Assembly (NCBI RefSeq): GCF_000250675.2
Contig: NC_018681.1
Coordinates: forward strand, 6,882,001-6,946,000
Direction: 5' to 3'
DNA: 64,000 nt
Source: Nocardia brasiliensis ATCC 700358
GTDB lineage: Bacteria > Actinomycetota > Actinomycetes > Mycobacteriales > Mycobacteriaceae
Position numbers and translations under genes: made by a program. The notes under the pieces were generated by a model, which saw only the letters and a program-made list of their open reading frames with translations, was not told the origin of the DNA and did not search any database. Shown here piece by piece: positions 8,630 to 17,505 of the stretch; the first letter of the stretch is position 1, and the number at the start of each line of letters is the position of its first letter.

Positions 8630-9451
8630 GTGACTTCGATTCAGGCACGGGCCGCAGCATTTCTCGACGCACACGACAGCCGGAAGTCGACTGCCGGACA
8701 ACATGATTGGCACTATTACGCGGGCGGTGCGGGCGATCCGGTACTGCTGCTCACCGGCGGCGCCGGGATCGGTATCGGCTGGCTGGATGTGGCGCTCGCG
8801 CTGACGCCACGGTTCCGGACGATCGCGCCCGACTATCCGGCGAGTATCACCTCGTGCGCCGAGCTGATCGACGGATTGGTGGCGGTGCTCGACGCGGAGG
8901 GTATCGAGCGGGCGCATGTGGTGGGCCAGTCCGCGGGTGGCATGTACGCGGAGTTGCTGTCGCGCCGGATTCCGGAGCGCGTCCGATCGCTGACGTTCTC
9001 GAGCACGGGGTTGTACGGCCCCGAGGATGTCGACCGGCTGCGGGCGCGGATCGAGGTCACGTTGGCGACGCCGTGGCCGGAGACCCGCGAGGCGATCCAG
9101 ACCGCGTTGCGCGCCACCTGGAAGGATTCCGACGAGGCCGAGTTCTGGATCGATCAGGTATTGCGCGCGTCCGATGTGCACGGCAGTGTCGGCTCCGCCA
9201 ATTCGTATGGGCTGCTCTTGGAACTCGCCGAGCAGGTCGATGATCTTCTACGCGGCCCCGCCTGGTCGGGGCCGACGCTGATCTTCCGCGCGGACGACGA
9301 TCCGCTGATCACCACCACCCACACCGATCGCCTACGCGAACTACATCCAGGATCCGAGTACCGCACGTTCGCCGAGGGCGGTCACTCCCTGGCGATCAGC
9401 CGCACCACCGACTACGTCGCCTTGGTGACCGAGTTCCTCAGCCGCACTTGA
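8630..9451 (+). CDS. Alpha/beta hydrolase
   Basis: A 273-aa alpha/beta-hydrolase-fold protein. The N-terminal strand-loop VLLLTGGAGIGIGWLDVAL is the oxyanion region, and the nucleophile elbow is GQSAGGMYAELL with Ser as nucleophile. The acid lies probably in LIFRADDDPLIT, and the catalytic His is in FAEGGHSLAI near the C-terminus. No signal peptide. The start is probably the GTG at 8630; a TTG at 8594 would add 12 residues. It is divergent from dapB and its stop directly abuts the stop of the PIN gene. Substrate unknown. Confidence 0.82.
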   Translation: MTSIQARAAAFLDAHDSRKSTAGQHDWHYYAGGAGDPVLLLTGGAGIGIGWLDVALALTPRFRTIAPDYPASITSCAELIDGLVAVLDAEGIERAHVVGQSAGGMYAELLSRRIPERVRSLTFSSTGLYGPEDVDRLRARIEVTLATPWPETREAIQTALRATWKDSDEAEFWIDQVLRASDVHGSVGSANSYGLLLELAEQVDDLLRGPAWSGPTLIFRADDDPLITTTHTDRLRELHPGSEYRTFAEGGHSLAISRTTDYVALVTEFLSRT

Positions 9452-9877
9452 CTATTCACCCCATGGGCAGACCAGCGAAACGCCGGTCGGCTCGAAATGC
9501 TTCACATTACGAGTGACAACCGTGAAGCCGTGCGACTCCGCAGTTGCCGCGATCAACACATCCGCCGATTCAACGGACGTCCCACCTTGCTCGAGCCTGG
9601 CCGCCAGGCGTCCCCAGGCTTGGGCCACAACCGCATCGACCGGCAAGATGCGCCGCCCGAAGCGGGTGAGCAACGACTCCGTCAACCACTCCACCAGCCG
9701 CTGCCGCTTGGGCGAATCCGGTAGCTTCTCGATGCCCTTCCGAATCTCCCCCAGGGTGATGACGCTGAGGTGGAGCCGGTCCTCATCCGCCGTGTGCAAC
9801 CAACGGATGAGGCCCGGATCCGGTTGCGGCTTCATCCATTCCGACACGGCACAGGTGTCGAGAACGTAGTTTTTCAC
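9452..9877 (-). CDS. PIN-domain toxin (VapC/FitB-like)
   Basis: A 141-aa PIN-domain ribonuclease, the toxin half of a type II toxin-antitoxin pair. The four acidic active-site positions are visible as VLDTCAVSEWM (Asp), ITLGEIRKGIEK (Glu), VESADVLIAATA (Asp) and the C-terminal TRNVKHFEPTGV block. The length is typical of the FitB/VapC group. The GTG start at 9877 overlaps the stop codon of the antitoxin gene as GTGA, so translation is coupled. The RNA target is unknown. Confidence 0.9.
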   Translation of the reverse strand: MKNYVLDTCAVSEWMKPQPDPGLIRWLHTADEDRLHLSVITLGEIRKGIEKLPDSPKRQRLVEWLTESLLTRFGRRILPVDAVVAQAWGRLAARLEQGGTSVESADVLIAATAESHGFTVVTRNVKHFEPTGVSLVCPWGE

Positions 9878-10149
9878 AGGTCGATGTCGCGCAGTTCCGA
9901 CCGGATACGTTCGATCTCTAGACCGGAATTACGCAGCGGCGAATCGGCGAAGAACTCCGCGAGACTGCCCTTCCGGCTTGTCTTCTGGTCCCATTCGTCG
10001 ATGGGCACGACTACCGCGACTTCACGTCCGTGCTTGCTGATCACTTGAGGCCCCTCCCGCTCTACGGTGTCGATCAACTCGGACAGTCGAGCCTTCGCGT
10101 CGGCGAGCGGCCACACGATGTCCGGGCGCTGCGGCCGCTTCCGAGTCAT
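9874..10149 (-). CDS. Phd/YefM-type antitoxin
   Basis: A 91-aa antitoxin paired with the PIN toxin directly downstream. The N-terminal domain fits Phd/YefM (IVWPLADAKARLSELIDTVE, then GPQVISKHGREVAVVVPIDE), and the charged C-terminal tail (GSLAEFFADSPLRNSGLEIE) would wrap the toxin. The antitoxin-first order with a 4-nt overlap is the usual layout and implies autorepression by the complex at the promoter upstream of 10149. Confidence 0.88.
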   Translation of the reverse strand: MTRKRPQRPDIVWPLADAKARLSELIDTVEREGPQVISKHGREVAVVVPIDEWDQKTSRKGSLAEFFADSPLRNSGLEIERIRSELRDIDL

Positions 10150-10183
10150 CCGATCCCCGTTTCGACTATTCTGACTACTCTGG

Positions 10184-10621
10184 TCAATGCAAGGCTACGC
10201 GCCGCTCCGGCGCAGCGCCAGACATATTGGCCGCCATCTTCTGCAGCACCCACAGCGTGTCGGCGAACTGCTCGTCGCTGACCCCGTCGGTCATCGCGCG
10301 GCGGCGCGCCCGGATCCGAATCCAGGCCTGCGCGTGGATGTTTCGTCCGACGTCGTTCAGCGCGAGCGTGCCCGCCTCGGCGACGACCGAGCCGTCCGCC
10401 ACCAGGGCCGCGACCTCCTCGTCCCACGCCGCGCCGCCGTCCAGGAACGCGTCGAGCGCTGCCCGCACCTCCGCCGCCGGCTGCGGCCCGTCGGCCAGCG
10501 AATGCAGAATCTGCCAGTGCCTGCGACTCAACCCGCCCGCGGCGAGGTCCTCGTCGAAGCGCTCGTTGATCAGGCGATCGAGTTCGACGAGCCAGTACCC
10601 GATCCGGCGCTGTACAGCCAT
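10184..10621 (-). CDS. MarR-type transcriptional regulator
   Basis: A 145-aa winged-helix protein of the MarR type. It has a dimerisation helix at the N-terminus (GYWLVELDRLINERFDEDLA) and then GGLSRRHWQILHSLADGPQP, the usual MarR first recognition-domain segment. The wing and C-terminal helices are present. I choose the ATG at 10621 because TTGGAGGAGTC lies directly upstream; the longer version would start in the promoter. It is divergent from another MarR-type gene at 10704, and the shared intergenic region carries repeated TACATG half-sites. Ligand and targets are unknown. Confidence 0.75.
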   Translation of the reverse strand: MAVQRRIGYWLVELDRLINERFDEDLAAGGLSRRHWQILHSLADGPQPAAEVRAALDAFLDGGAAWDEEVAALVADGSVVAEAGTLALNDVGRNIHAQAWIRIRARRRAMTDGVSDEQFADTLWVLQKMAANMSGAAPERRVALH

Positions 10622-10631
10622 GACTCCTCCA

Positions 10632-10670
10632 AGTATGTATAGGTGCAACTACATGTAAGACTACATGCAA
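10632..10670. promoter_or_regulatory. Repeated TACATG operator-like motif between two MarR genes
   Basis: ACTACATGTAA (10648-10658) and ACTACATGCAA (10660-10670) are tandem 11-mers, 12 bp apart, preceded by the related AGTATGTATAG (10632-10642). The core TACATGTA is itself palindromic. This is the only AT-rich patch between the two divergent MarR-type genes and is a likely operator for one or both. Inferred. Confidence 0.5.
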
Positions 10671-10703
10671 ATCGAGCGGCGACAGAGCGGACGAGGAGCA
10701 GCG

Positions 10704-11132
10704 ATGGCAGAGCAGGACGAGGTCACTGCGGCCGTGGCGGCGGCGATGGTCCGGATCCGGCGCAGGCAGACCCGGGGCGCGCTCGGTCGCGATTCCCCCA
10801 TCCCCGTCGCCGTGTTCCGGGCGCTGGACGCGGTCGCCGCCGACCCGTGCCCCACGGTGACTACGCTGGCCGCCGCGTTGGGCGTCGATCAACCGCGCGC
10901 GAGCCGCCTTGTCGCACAGGCGGTTTCCCTCGGGTTATTGGAACGGACCGCCGATCAGCGCGACGGTCGCCGCTCCGTCCTGCGGCTCACCACCGACGGC
11001 GACCGAGCAATCGCCGTCGCCGATGCAGGCCGACGGTCGGCCATGGCCGCGGCAATGGCCGACTGGACCGCCGCCGAGCGCGCCGAATTCGCCCGCCTGC
11101 TACGCCGTTTCGTGGATGCACTGGAGGGCTGA
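10704..11132 (+). CDS. MarR-family transcriptional regulator
   Basis: A 142-aa MarR regulator. It has the recognition helix region TTLAAALGVDQPRASRLVAQ and the wing ERTADQRDGRRSVLRLTTDG, followed by C-terminal dimerisation helices. The ATG at 10704 is preceded by GAGGAGCAGC, a good ribosome-binding site. It is transcribed away from a second MarR-type gene, and its stop lies 53 bp from the stop of the convergent alcohol dehydrogenase gene. The effector is not evident. Confidence 0.82.
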   Translation: MAEQDEVTAAVAAAMVRIRRRQTRGALGRDSPIPVAVFRALDAVAADPCPTVTTLAAALGVDQPRASRLVAQAVSLGLLERTADQRDGRRSVLRLTTDGDRAIAVADAGRRSAMAAAMADWTAAERAEFARLLRRFVDALEG

Positions 11133-11185
11133 CGGCGCCGCAACGCTGGGCGCACCGGAACTCAGGGACCGGCGCGGTGCCGGGT

Positions 11186-12298
11186 TCAGTCGAAGACGAT
11201 CACCTGGCGCAGGGCGTGGCCCGCGGCCAATTCGTCCATGGCGCGGTTGATCTCGTCGAGCCCGATATGCGCGGAGACCAGCCGCTCGACCGGCAACCTG
11301 CCCGCCCGCCACATGTCGACGTAGGCGGGTATGTCGCGGGCGGGCACGGCGGAGCCGAGGTAGCTGCCGACGATCGAACGGCCCTGCGCGACCAGGGCGA
11401 GCGGTGAGATGGTGGCGCGCGCGTCGGGCGCGGGCAGCCCGACGGTGACCGTGGTACCGCCGGGAGCCGTTGCGGCGACCGCCGTTTCGAAGGCGCGGAT
11501 ATTGCCCGCGGCTTCCACCACGATCTCCGCCTGCACGCCGAGTTCGGCCACCTGCGCCGGGGTGTACGCCGCGGTGGCACCCAATTCCGTGGCCAGGCGC
11601 AGTTTTTCCGGCACCGTGTCGACCGCGATCACCTCGTGCCCGGCGGCCGCGAGCGATACCGCGACGAGCACCGCGGCCATGCCGACACCGCCGAGCCCGA
11701 CCACCATGATCCGGTCGCCCGGCCCCGGCTTCGCCGAATTGAGCAGCGCGCCACCACCGGTCAGCACGGCACAGCCGAGCACGGCGGCCACCTCGGGCGG
11801 TACGTCGTCGTCCACGGGCACCACCGATCGCCGATCCACCACGGCGTGCGTGGCGAACGCGGACACGCCCAGATGGTGGTGTACCTCCGCACCGTCGCGA
11901 TGCAGCCGCCGGCCGCCGCCGAGCAGTTCGCCCGCGTTGTTGGCGACGCTGCCCGGCACGCACGGCGTACGCCCGTCGGTCGCGCAGCCCGCGCACTCGC
12001 CGCACCGCGGCAGGAAGGTCATCACCACGCGCTGTCCGAGCGCGAGGTCGCTCTCCCCCGGCCCGATCGCCTCGACCCGGCCCGCCGCCTCGTGTCCGAG
12101 CAGCATGGGCACCGGACGCACCCGGTTGCCGTCCACCACGGACAGATCCGAATGGCACAGCCCGGCCGCTTCGATCCGAACCAGCAGCTCACCCGGGCCG
12201 GGCGCACCGAGTTCCAGCTCACCCACCCGGATGGGCACCGATTCGGCGAACGGCACGGGCGCCGCGATCTGCTCCAGGACCGCCCCACGAATCTTCAT
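11186..12298 (-). CDS. Zinc-dependent alcohol dehydrogenase
   Basis: A 370-aa medium-chain dehydrogenase/reductase. The catalytic zinc ligands are visible (GLCHSDLSVV, GHEAAGRVEAIG), as is the structural zinc loop PRCGECAGCATDGRTPC with four Cys. The nucleotide-binding Rossmann motif is VVGLGGVGMAAVLVA, followed by an acidic residue in VIAVDTVPEK that favours NAD(H). The length and loops resemble the class III/mycothiol- or aryl-alcohol-type group, but the substrate cannot be assigned. Confidence 0.88.
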   Translation of the reverse strand: MKIRGAVLEQIAAPVPFAESVPIRVGELELGAPGPGELLVRIEAAGLCHSDLSVVDGNRVRPVPMLLGHEAAGRVEAIGPGESDLALGQRVVMTFLPRCGECAGCATDGRTPCVPGSVANNAGELLGGGRRLHRDGAEVHHHLGVSAFATHAVVDRRSVVPVDDDVPPEVAAVLGCAVLTGGGALLNSAKPGPGDRIMVVGLGGVGMAAVLVAVSLAAAGHEVIAVDTVPEKLRLATELGATAAYTPAQVAELGVQAEIVVEAAGNIRAFETAVAATAPGGTTVTVGLPAPDARATISPLALVAQGRSIVGSYLGSAVPARDIPAYVDMWRAGRLPVERLVSAHIGLDEINRAMDELAAGHALRQVIVFD

Positions 12299-12349
12299 TC
12301 CGCCGACGCTACCGCCCGCACCGTCCCCGGCACAGACCCCGTCGGACGA

Positions 12350-13654
12350 TCACCGAACCCGCCCGGCCACCGCGGTGGCCCGGTGCAGCAACCATTCGAG
12401 CGGGCCGCGGGCGAAGAAGCGGGTCCAGCAGTAGGCGAACATCAGGACGATCGCGCTGAGCCCGAGCAGTACCGGGAGGCTGTCGGCGGGGAGCGTGTCG
12501 ATGCCGAGGATCGCCACGGCGACGATGTGGAACACGTACGCGGTCAACGACATGGTGCCGACCGCGATCAGCGGCGCACTCACCCTGCGGAACCGGCCGG
12601 AGCGAGCACAGGCCAGCACGCAGGCGATCAGGACCGCGATCGCCACACCGGTGTTCGCGACGATCGACAGCGTCGTCTCGCTGTGCGGCACCGCGACCAA
12701 TTGCTCGCGCCAGCCGGGCTGTTCCTCGGCCAGATCGGACCACCACGGCGCGTCCATCAGCCCGGCCGACGGCACCGTACCGGGCACCACCCGCAACGCC
12801 ACCGCGGAGCCGCCGTAACCCAGCACCGCGAGCGCGATCCCGACCGCCAGCACCCGGAGCCGAATCACCCTGTCGGACAAGTCGAGTCGCGCCACCGCCA
12901 TGCCCGCGAGCACGAACGGCAGCCAGGTCAGCGCGGGATAGCTGCCGGTGAACAGCAGGCCGATCAGCCCGCCCGGACTGCCGACCGCGTCGCCACGACC
13001 GCTGGCCCACGCGAGCGGATCGTGGCCGTCGACGGCGTCGAACCAGCCGGGCGCCGCGTCGGTCACCAGGAACCAGATCTGCGGCAGCACGAGCGCGCTC
13101 AGGGCCGCGATCACCGCCAGTGTCGTGGCGCGCAGCCGCGACAGCGGCAACGCCAGCACGAAATACAACCCGTAGTAGGCCAGGATCACCTCGACCGGCG
13201 TGCCGAGCGCGGTCAGCCCGGTGCCGACCACCAGCAGGATGCCCGCCCGGATCAGGACCTTCACCACCGCCTGGCGGCCGTCGCGCCCGGTCTTGGCCGC
13301 CCGCCGCCCGGTGATCAGCACGATCGAGAACCCGGCGAGGAACGCGAACAGCGCGGAGGACCGCCCGTGCGCCAGTTCCATGACGAACCCGACGACCCCG
13401 CCGTGGTCCGGTGTCGGCCCGAGGTGCGCCGCGAACATGCCGAGCACCGCGATGCCGCGAGCGAGATCGACGCCGACCAGCCGTCCGGCGGCACGGGCCG
13501 CCTTGCCGTCCGCGGGTTCGACCCGCGTCACCTCAGCCGGCGTCATCCCGGTCCGCCCCCGCTGCACCAACCCCGCGACCCCGTCCCGCCGACCACCTGC
13601 CGCACGCTCCGGTCCGGCCGCGACCGACGCGGCCGGAACACCATGATGTGCCAT
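12350..13654 (-). CDS. DUF418/DUF1624-type membrane protein
   Basis: A polytopic membrane protein of about 434 aa. After a hydrophilic N-terminus it has GRLVGVDLARGIAVLGMFAA, the opening of the heparan-alpha-glucosaminide N-acetyltransferase-like (DUF1624) domain. It ends with a DUF418-like C-terminus (GTMSLTAYVFHIVAVAILGI, then the RFFARGPLEWLLHRAT signature). About ten transmembrane helices are visible. Two starts are plausible: ATG 13654, preceded by TGAGGAAC, and ATG 13546. The family is thought to transfer acyl groups to envelope molecules; the substrate is unknown. Confidence 0.78.
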   Translation of the reverse strand: MAHHGVPAASVAAGPERAAGGRRDGVAGLVQRGRTGMTPAEVTRVEPADGKAARAAGRLVGVDLARGIAVLGMFAAHLGPTPDHGGVVGFVMELAHGRSSALFAFLAGFSIVLITGRRAAKTGRDGRQAVVKVLIRAGILLVVGTGLTALGTPVEVILAYYGLYFVLALPLSRLRATTLAVIAALSALVLPQIWFLVTDAAPGWFDAVDGHDPLAWASGRGDAVGSPGGLIGLLFTGSYPALTWLPFVLAGMAVARLDLSDRVIRLRVLAVGIALAVLGYGGSAVALRVVPGTVPSAGLMDAPWWSDLAEEQPGWREQLVAVPHSETTLSIVANTGVAIAVLIACVLACARSGRFRRVSAPLIAVGTMSLTAYVFHIVAVAILGIDTLPADSLPVLLGLSAIVLMFAYCWTRFFARGPLEWLLHRATAVAGRVR

Positions 13655-13857
13655 GTTCCTCAGCCTCGGCGACGAACCGCGCCGCGGGTATCCGGCGCAG
13701 GTCCGGAACCGGTCTGCCCGGCGGCCGCACCGCTCCGCCGATCGGCTGGTCCACCCCCGCCGTCCGGCTGTGCGCCGGGGTCGTGCGCAGCCCGGTGAAC
13801 AGGGCAGATCTAGGCTCGACAGGGAGCGGGCAACGACGGCGAAAAGGGTACGAGCGA

Positions 13858-14505
13858 ATGATTCGGGTGGTGGTCGTCGACGACGAGGCGCTGGTTCGTT
13901 CCGGATTCGAGCTGATCCTGAACGCCGCGGCCGATATCGAGGTGGTGGCCACCGCGACCGGTTCGGAAGCGGTGGCGGCGGTCGAGCGGGCACGGCCGGA
14001 CGTGGTGCTGCTCGATATCAGGATGCCCGACGTCGACGGGCTCGCGGTGCTGCGCCTGCTGCGCGCACTGCCCGAGCCTCCCGTGGTGGCGATGCTGACC
14101 ACCTTCGACACCGACGAATACATCCTTTCCGCATTGCGTTCGGGCGCAGCAGGTTTCGTGCTCAAGGATACCGAGCCGGAGCAACTCGCCCAGCTGACGC
14201 GCACGCTCGCCGCGGGCGGTGTCGTGCTGTCACCCAAGGCATCCGCGGCGCTGTTGCGCAATGCCGAACCGGCCACCACCGCCGATATCGACGCCGAGGC
14301 GGCGCGCGTCGAGCGGCTGACCGAACGCGAGCGCGCGGTGCTCGTCGAGCTGGCCGCGGGACTGTCCAACGCCGAGATCGGGCAGCAGATCCATCTGAGC
14401 GTCGGCACGGTGAAAGACCACGTCAGCGCGATCTTCACCAAACTGCGCGTGAGCAGCCGGGTACAGGCGGCCCTGCTCGCCCAGCGCGCCGGTCTACTGC
14501 CGTGA
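13858..14505 (+). CDS. Response regulator, NarL/LuxR family
   Basis: A 215-aa response regulator. The receiver has VVVVDDEALVRSGFELIL, the phosphoacceptor Asp in VVLLDIRMPDVDG, the switch Thr in VAMLTTFDTDEY and the conserved Lys in GFVLKDTEPE. The LuxR-type helix-turn-helix is LTERERAVLVELAAGLSNAE through LSVGTVKDHVSAIFTKL. The ATG at 13858 fits the conserved N-terminus. The stop codon overlaps the GTG of the kinase gene (GTGA), the standard coupled regulator-kinase pair. Targets are unknown. Confidence 0.92.
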   Translation: MIRVVVVDDEALVRSGFELILNAAADIEVVATATGSEAVAAVERARPDVVLLDIRMPDVDGLAVLRLLRALPEPPVVAMLTTFDTDEYILSALRSGAAGFVLKDTEPEQLAQLTRTLAAGGVVLSPKASAALLRNAEPATTADIDAEAARVERLTERERAVLVELAAGLSNAEIGQQIHLSVGTVKDHVSAIFTKLRVSSRVQAALLAQRAGLLP

Positions 14506-15584
14506 ACCGGATCAACCCGTGGTTGGTCGACCTCGCGCTGGTCGTCGTCGCCGCGGCCGATGTGTATGTCGACGGTGACGACGGCACCGTGGGCGCGCGG
14601 ATCGCCGGCGGTATCGCGTGCGCGGGCCTGCTGCTGCGCAGACGCTTTCCACTGGTGGCCTTCCTGCTGACCTTGCCCGCGAGCCTGCTGCTCGCCGTGC
14701 TGGCCGCGCCCGCGATCGCCCTGTACACGCTGGCCGACCGCACCAGGAACCGCGCGCTGCTGACGGCCGCCGCGCTCGCCACCGCCGTCGCCGCGGCGTT
14801 TCCCTGGCCGCACTCGGACGACTACCGCACGCCGGACACCCTCGTCTCGCTCGTCTACTCCCTGGCCTGGGCCGGCGCCCCGGTGCTGCTCGGCCAGCTG
14901 ATGCGGACCCGCCGCGAGTTGTCCACCCGGCTCTCCGAGATCGAGGCAGCCCGCGACCACGAACGACTGCTGCACGCGCAAGCCGTGCTGGCCCGCGAAC
15001 GCGCGCAGATCGGCCGGGAAATGCACGATGTCGTCGCACACCAGGTGAGCCTGATCGCCGTGAGCGCGGGCGCATTACAGGTCGCGACGACCGATGCGGC
15101 CGCGGCCGAGACCGCGCGCACCATTCGCAGGCTCAGCGTGGACACCCTCGACGAGCTGCGCCACATGGTCACCCTGCTGCGCGCCGCGGGCGGCCAGGGC
15201 ACCGAGCTGACCCCGCAGCCGACCCTGGCCGATCTGCGAAAGCTGCTCGACTCCAGCGGTATTCAGGTCGAGTTCAGCGGTGACCTGCCGGCCGACCTCG
15301 GCGCGCCCGCCCAGCGCACGATCTATCGGACGGTACAGGAGGCGCTGACCAACGTCCGCAAGCACGCGCCCGGCGCGACCGCCGAGGTGCAGCTGTGGCA
15401 CGACGCCGATCATCTCGGCGTCACCGTCACCAACACCCGGCCCACCCGGCCCGCGATGCGACTGCCCAGCTCACGACACGGATTGGTCGGACTCGGCGAA
15501 CGCGCGGAACTGCTCGGCGGCAGCTTCACCGCCGGGCCGTGCGCCGACGGCGGCTATCGCGCCGAATTGCGGCTGCCGCGCTGA
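14502..15584 (+). CDS. Sensor histidine kinase (HisKA_3 type)
   Basis: A 360-aa membrane histidine kinase paired with the preceding response regulator. The N-terminus has about four to five transmembrane helices. The HisKA_3 phosphoacceptor segment reads ARERAQIGREMHDVVAHQVS with the His in REMHDVVAH. The ATPase domain has TVQEALTNVRKHAPG (N-box) and HGLVGLGERAELLGG (G-box). The GTG start at 14502 overlaps the regulator's stop. The kinase is of the DesK/NarX-like subfamily common in actinomycetes; the stimulus is unknown. Confidence 0.92.
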   Translation: MNRINPWLVDLALVVVAAADVYVDGDDGTVGARIAGGIACAGLLLRRRFPLVAFLLTLPASLLLAVLAAPAIALYTLADRTRNRALLTAAALATAVAAAFPWPHSDDYRTPDTLVSLVYSLAWAGAPVLLGQLMRTRRELSTRLSEIEAARDHERLLHAQAVLARERAQIGREMHDVVAHQVSLIAVSAGALQVATTDAAAAETARTIRRLSVDTLDELRHMVTLLRAAGGQGTELTPQPTLADLRKLLDSSGIQVEFSGDLPADLGAPAQRTIYRTVQEALTNVRKHAPGATAEVQLWHDADHLGVTVTNTRPTRPAMRLPSSRHGLVGLGERAELLGGSFTAGPCADGGYRAELRLPR

Positions 15585-15779
15585 GCCGCGTCCGGCGAGC
15601 CGCGTTCGCCGGGGCCGAGCCTGCCGGGCCGCTGTCCCGGGCCGAAACATGGTCCGCGTCACGGGATGCTGGCGAAATCCGTCGGATGTTTGCTAGCGTC
15701 GTCGACCGTGACGGTGCTCCCGTTGGCCGCCTTGTACCGAGCCCGGGGTCGGGACCGTCACGACACAAGGAGAAATCCC

Positions 15780-16175
15780 CTGTCAGTACAGTTCAATCAC
15801 ACCATTGTCGGTTGCCGCGATAGCCGGGTGACCGCCGAATTCTGGGCAGACATCCTGGGTACCGAACTCGGCGCCGAATGGGGCCCGTTCATCCCGCTGC
15901 CGCTGGACAACGGAGTCACGTTCGATTTCGCGAATGTGCCACCGCACGTCACCGAGATATCACCCCAGCACTATGCCTTCTTGATCAGCGAGGCCGAATT
16001 CGATGCGGCGTACGCCAAGATCCAGCGTTACAAACTGGAGCACTGGGCCGATCCCCGGCAACAGGGGGTCAACGAGATCAACCACAACGACGGTGGTCGC
16101 GGCGTCTACTTCCTGGACCCGAACGGCCACTTCATGGAGTTGATCACGGTGCCCTACGGCGGCTGGCCGAGTTAG
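15780..16175 (+). CDS. VOC-family (glyoxalase-like) protein with probable CTG start
   Basis: A 131-aa single-module vicinal oxygen chelate protein. The metal ligands expected of the fold are at the right places: His in QFNHTIVGCRDS, and Glu in GHFMELITVPYGGW near the C-terminus. FDFANVPPHVTEISPQHYAF is the typical central strand. The homologous N-terminus begins M/L-S-V-Q-F-N-H-T, and the only codon there is CTG at 15780. AAGGAG is 7 nt upstream (15767-15772) with no nearer ATG, GTG or TTG, so I infer a CTG start. Substrate unknown. Confidence 0.82.
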   Translation: MSVQFNHTIVGCRDSRVTAEFWADILGTELGAEWGPFIPLPLDNGVTFDFANVPPHVTEISPQHYAFLISEAEFDAAYAKIQRYKLEHWADPRQQGVNEINHNDGGRGVYFLDPNGHFMELITVPYGGWPS

Positions 16176-16371
16176 CGGCGCGGGGCGGCGTCCGCACGGG
16201 CGCCGCCTCTGCCCCACGCACTATCCATTTTTATTCTTTTCTATCACTCCACTCGAATTCGGCTGTCCCGGTTTGTTTTTCGAGTTCGGCATGCCGTGTC
16301 CGGGGACTGCGTATTCTCGTCTTGTCCGGAAGGCCTTGCGCCTTTTTGTATTTGCGATATGCGAGTTTGCC

Positions 16372-17502
16372 ATGCCTACTGCGGTGCAGAATTTAATCGT
16401 GCTCGGCGACAGTTTGTCGGACGTCGGTAACAAACGCGAAGCGCCGACCGGTCTGTTCGCCCGTGCGCTGAAAGCGATGCGGACCAACGAGATCGGGCGC
16501 TTCAGCGACGGAAAGAACTGGACCGACTTCCTGGTCGAGTGGACCGGCGCGGACCCTCTGGTCCGCGGCGACAAGGACGCCACCGAGAGCGCGACCCTGC
16601 CGCACCGCAGCCTGACCACCCGCTCGATGCTGCTGAAGACCGACACGAACACGAATCCGCCACTGTTCTACGCCAATTACGCCGAGGGCGGGGCGATCGC
16701 GGCCTCCGACTGGAAACCCAAAGCCGGTGCGCTGGGCTATCTGAAGACCGAGATCGAGGCGTACCTGGCGGCGCGCCGGGCGATGGGCGCGAACTATCGC
16801 GGCCACACCCTGCACATCATCTGGATCGGCTTGAACGACATCGTCACCGCCGAACGCGGCGCGGGCCTGGTGATGGGCGAGCGGGAGGTCTACCGGGTCG
16901 GCTACTTCGAGTCGAACAAGGACGGCACCGGCATCACGCCCATCATCGAAGAGATCAAGGGGCTGGTCGACAGCATCGCCAACGCCTCGGGCAACCGCGA
17001 CCAGGAGCATTTCCTGCTGATCGATCTGCCGAGCCCGACCATCTCGATCCGCTTCCTCGACCAGATCGCCGACGGCAAGCGCAAGCAGGTGGACAAGTTC
17101 GAGGCGAACACGGTCCGCTTCAACGATCAGCTGGACTACCTCGCCACGCACTGGCCCTCGACGGCCGAGGATCCCGGTCCCGGCGCGAAGAAGGACAACA
17201 TCACGCTGGTCCGGATGAACGCGTGGATGAAGTTCGTCGCCGAGCACCAGGACGCGTTCGACCTCAAGGGTTTCGCCCAAGAGCACGGCGTTCCGGTGCA
17301 CTATCTGGGGCAGCGCGACCCGGTCGAGCCGGTGTTCCGCCGCTTCCTCACCACCAGCGACCTGGCCCACCCCACCGAGGCGGTGTACCAGCTCATCGCG
17401 CGAAAGATCGCCGAAGACCTGCTCACCAAATACACCCTGGGCAAGCTGACCGCGCAGACGTGGCCCGCGCTGCGGCCCTACCCTGCGGTCGTCCCCGAAT
17501 AG
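16372..17502 (+). CDS. SGNH/GDSL-type hydrolase
   Basis: A 376-aa SGNH-fold esterase/lipase-like protein. Block I is NLIVLGDSLSDVGN with the nucleophilic Ser, block III is IWIGLNDIVTAE with the Asn, and block V is DLAHPTEAVYQLIA with the Asp-x-x-His dyad. It is larger than minimal GDSL esterases and resembles thermolabile-haemolysin-like/cholinephosphotransferase-type members. No clear signal peptide follows the ATG at 16372; an in-frame upstream extension includes a short hydrophobic stretch, so the start could be earlier. An AT-rich 200-bp region precedes it. Confidence 0.8.
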   Translation: MPTAVQNLIVLGDSLSDVGNKREAPTGLFARALKAMRTNEIGRFSDGKNWTDFLVEWTGADPLVRGDKDATESATLPHRSLTTRSMLLKTDTNTNPPLFYANYAEGGAIAASDWKPKAGALGYLKTEIEAYLAARRAMGANYRGHTLHIIWIGLNDIVTAERGAGLVMGEREVYRVGYFESNKDGTGITPIIEEIKGLVDSIANASGNRDQEHFLLIDLPSPTISIRFLDQIADGKRKQVDKFEANTVRFNDQLDYLATHWPSTAEDPGPGAKKDNITLVRMNAWMKFVAEHQDAFDLKGFAQEHGVPVHYLGQRDPVEPVFRRFLTTSDLAHPTEAVYQLIARKIAEDLLTKYTLGKLTAQTWPALRPYPAVVPE

Positions 17503-17505
17503 GGC

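Noticed and set aside
9452..10149. Possible mobile island around the toxin-antitoxin pair.
   Set aside because: No integrase, transposase, attachment-site repeat or compositional break is visible nearby.
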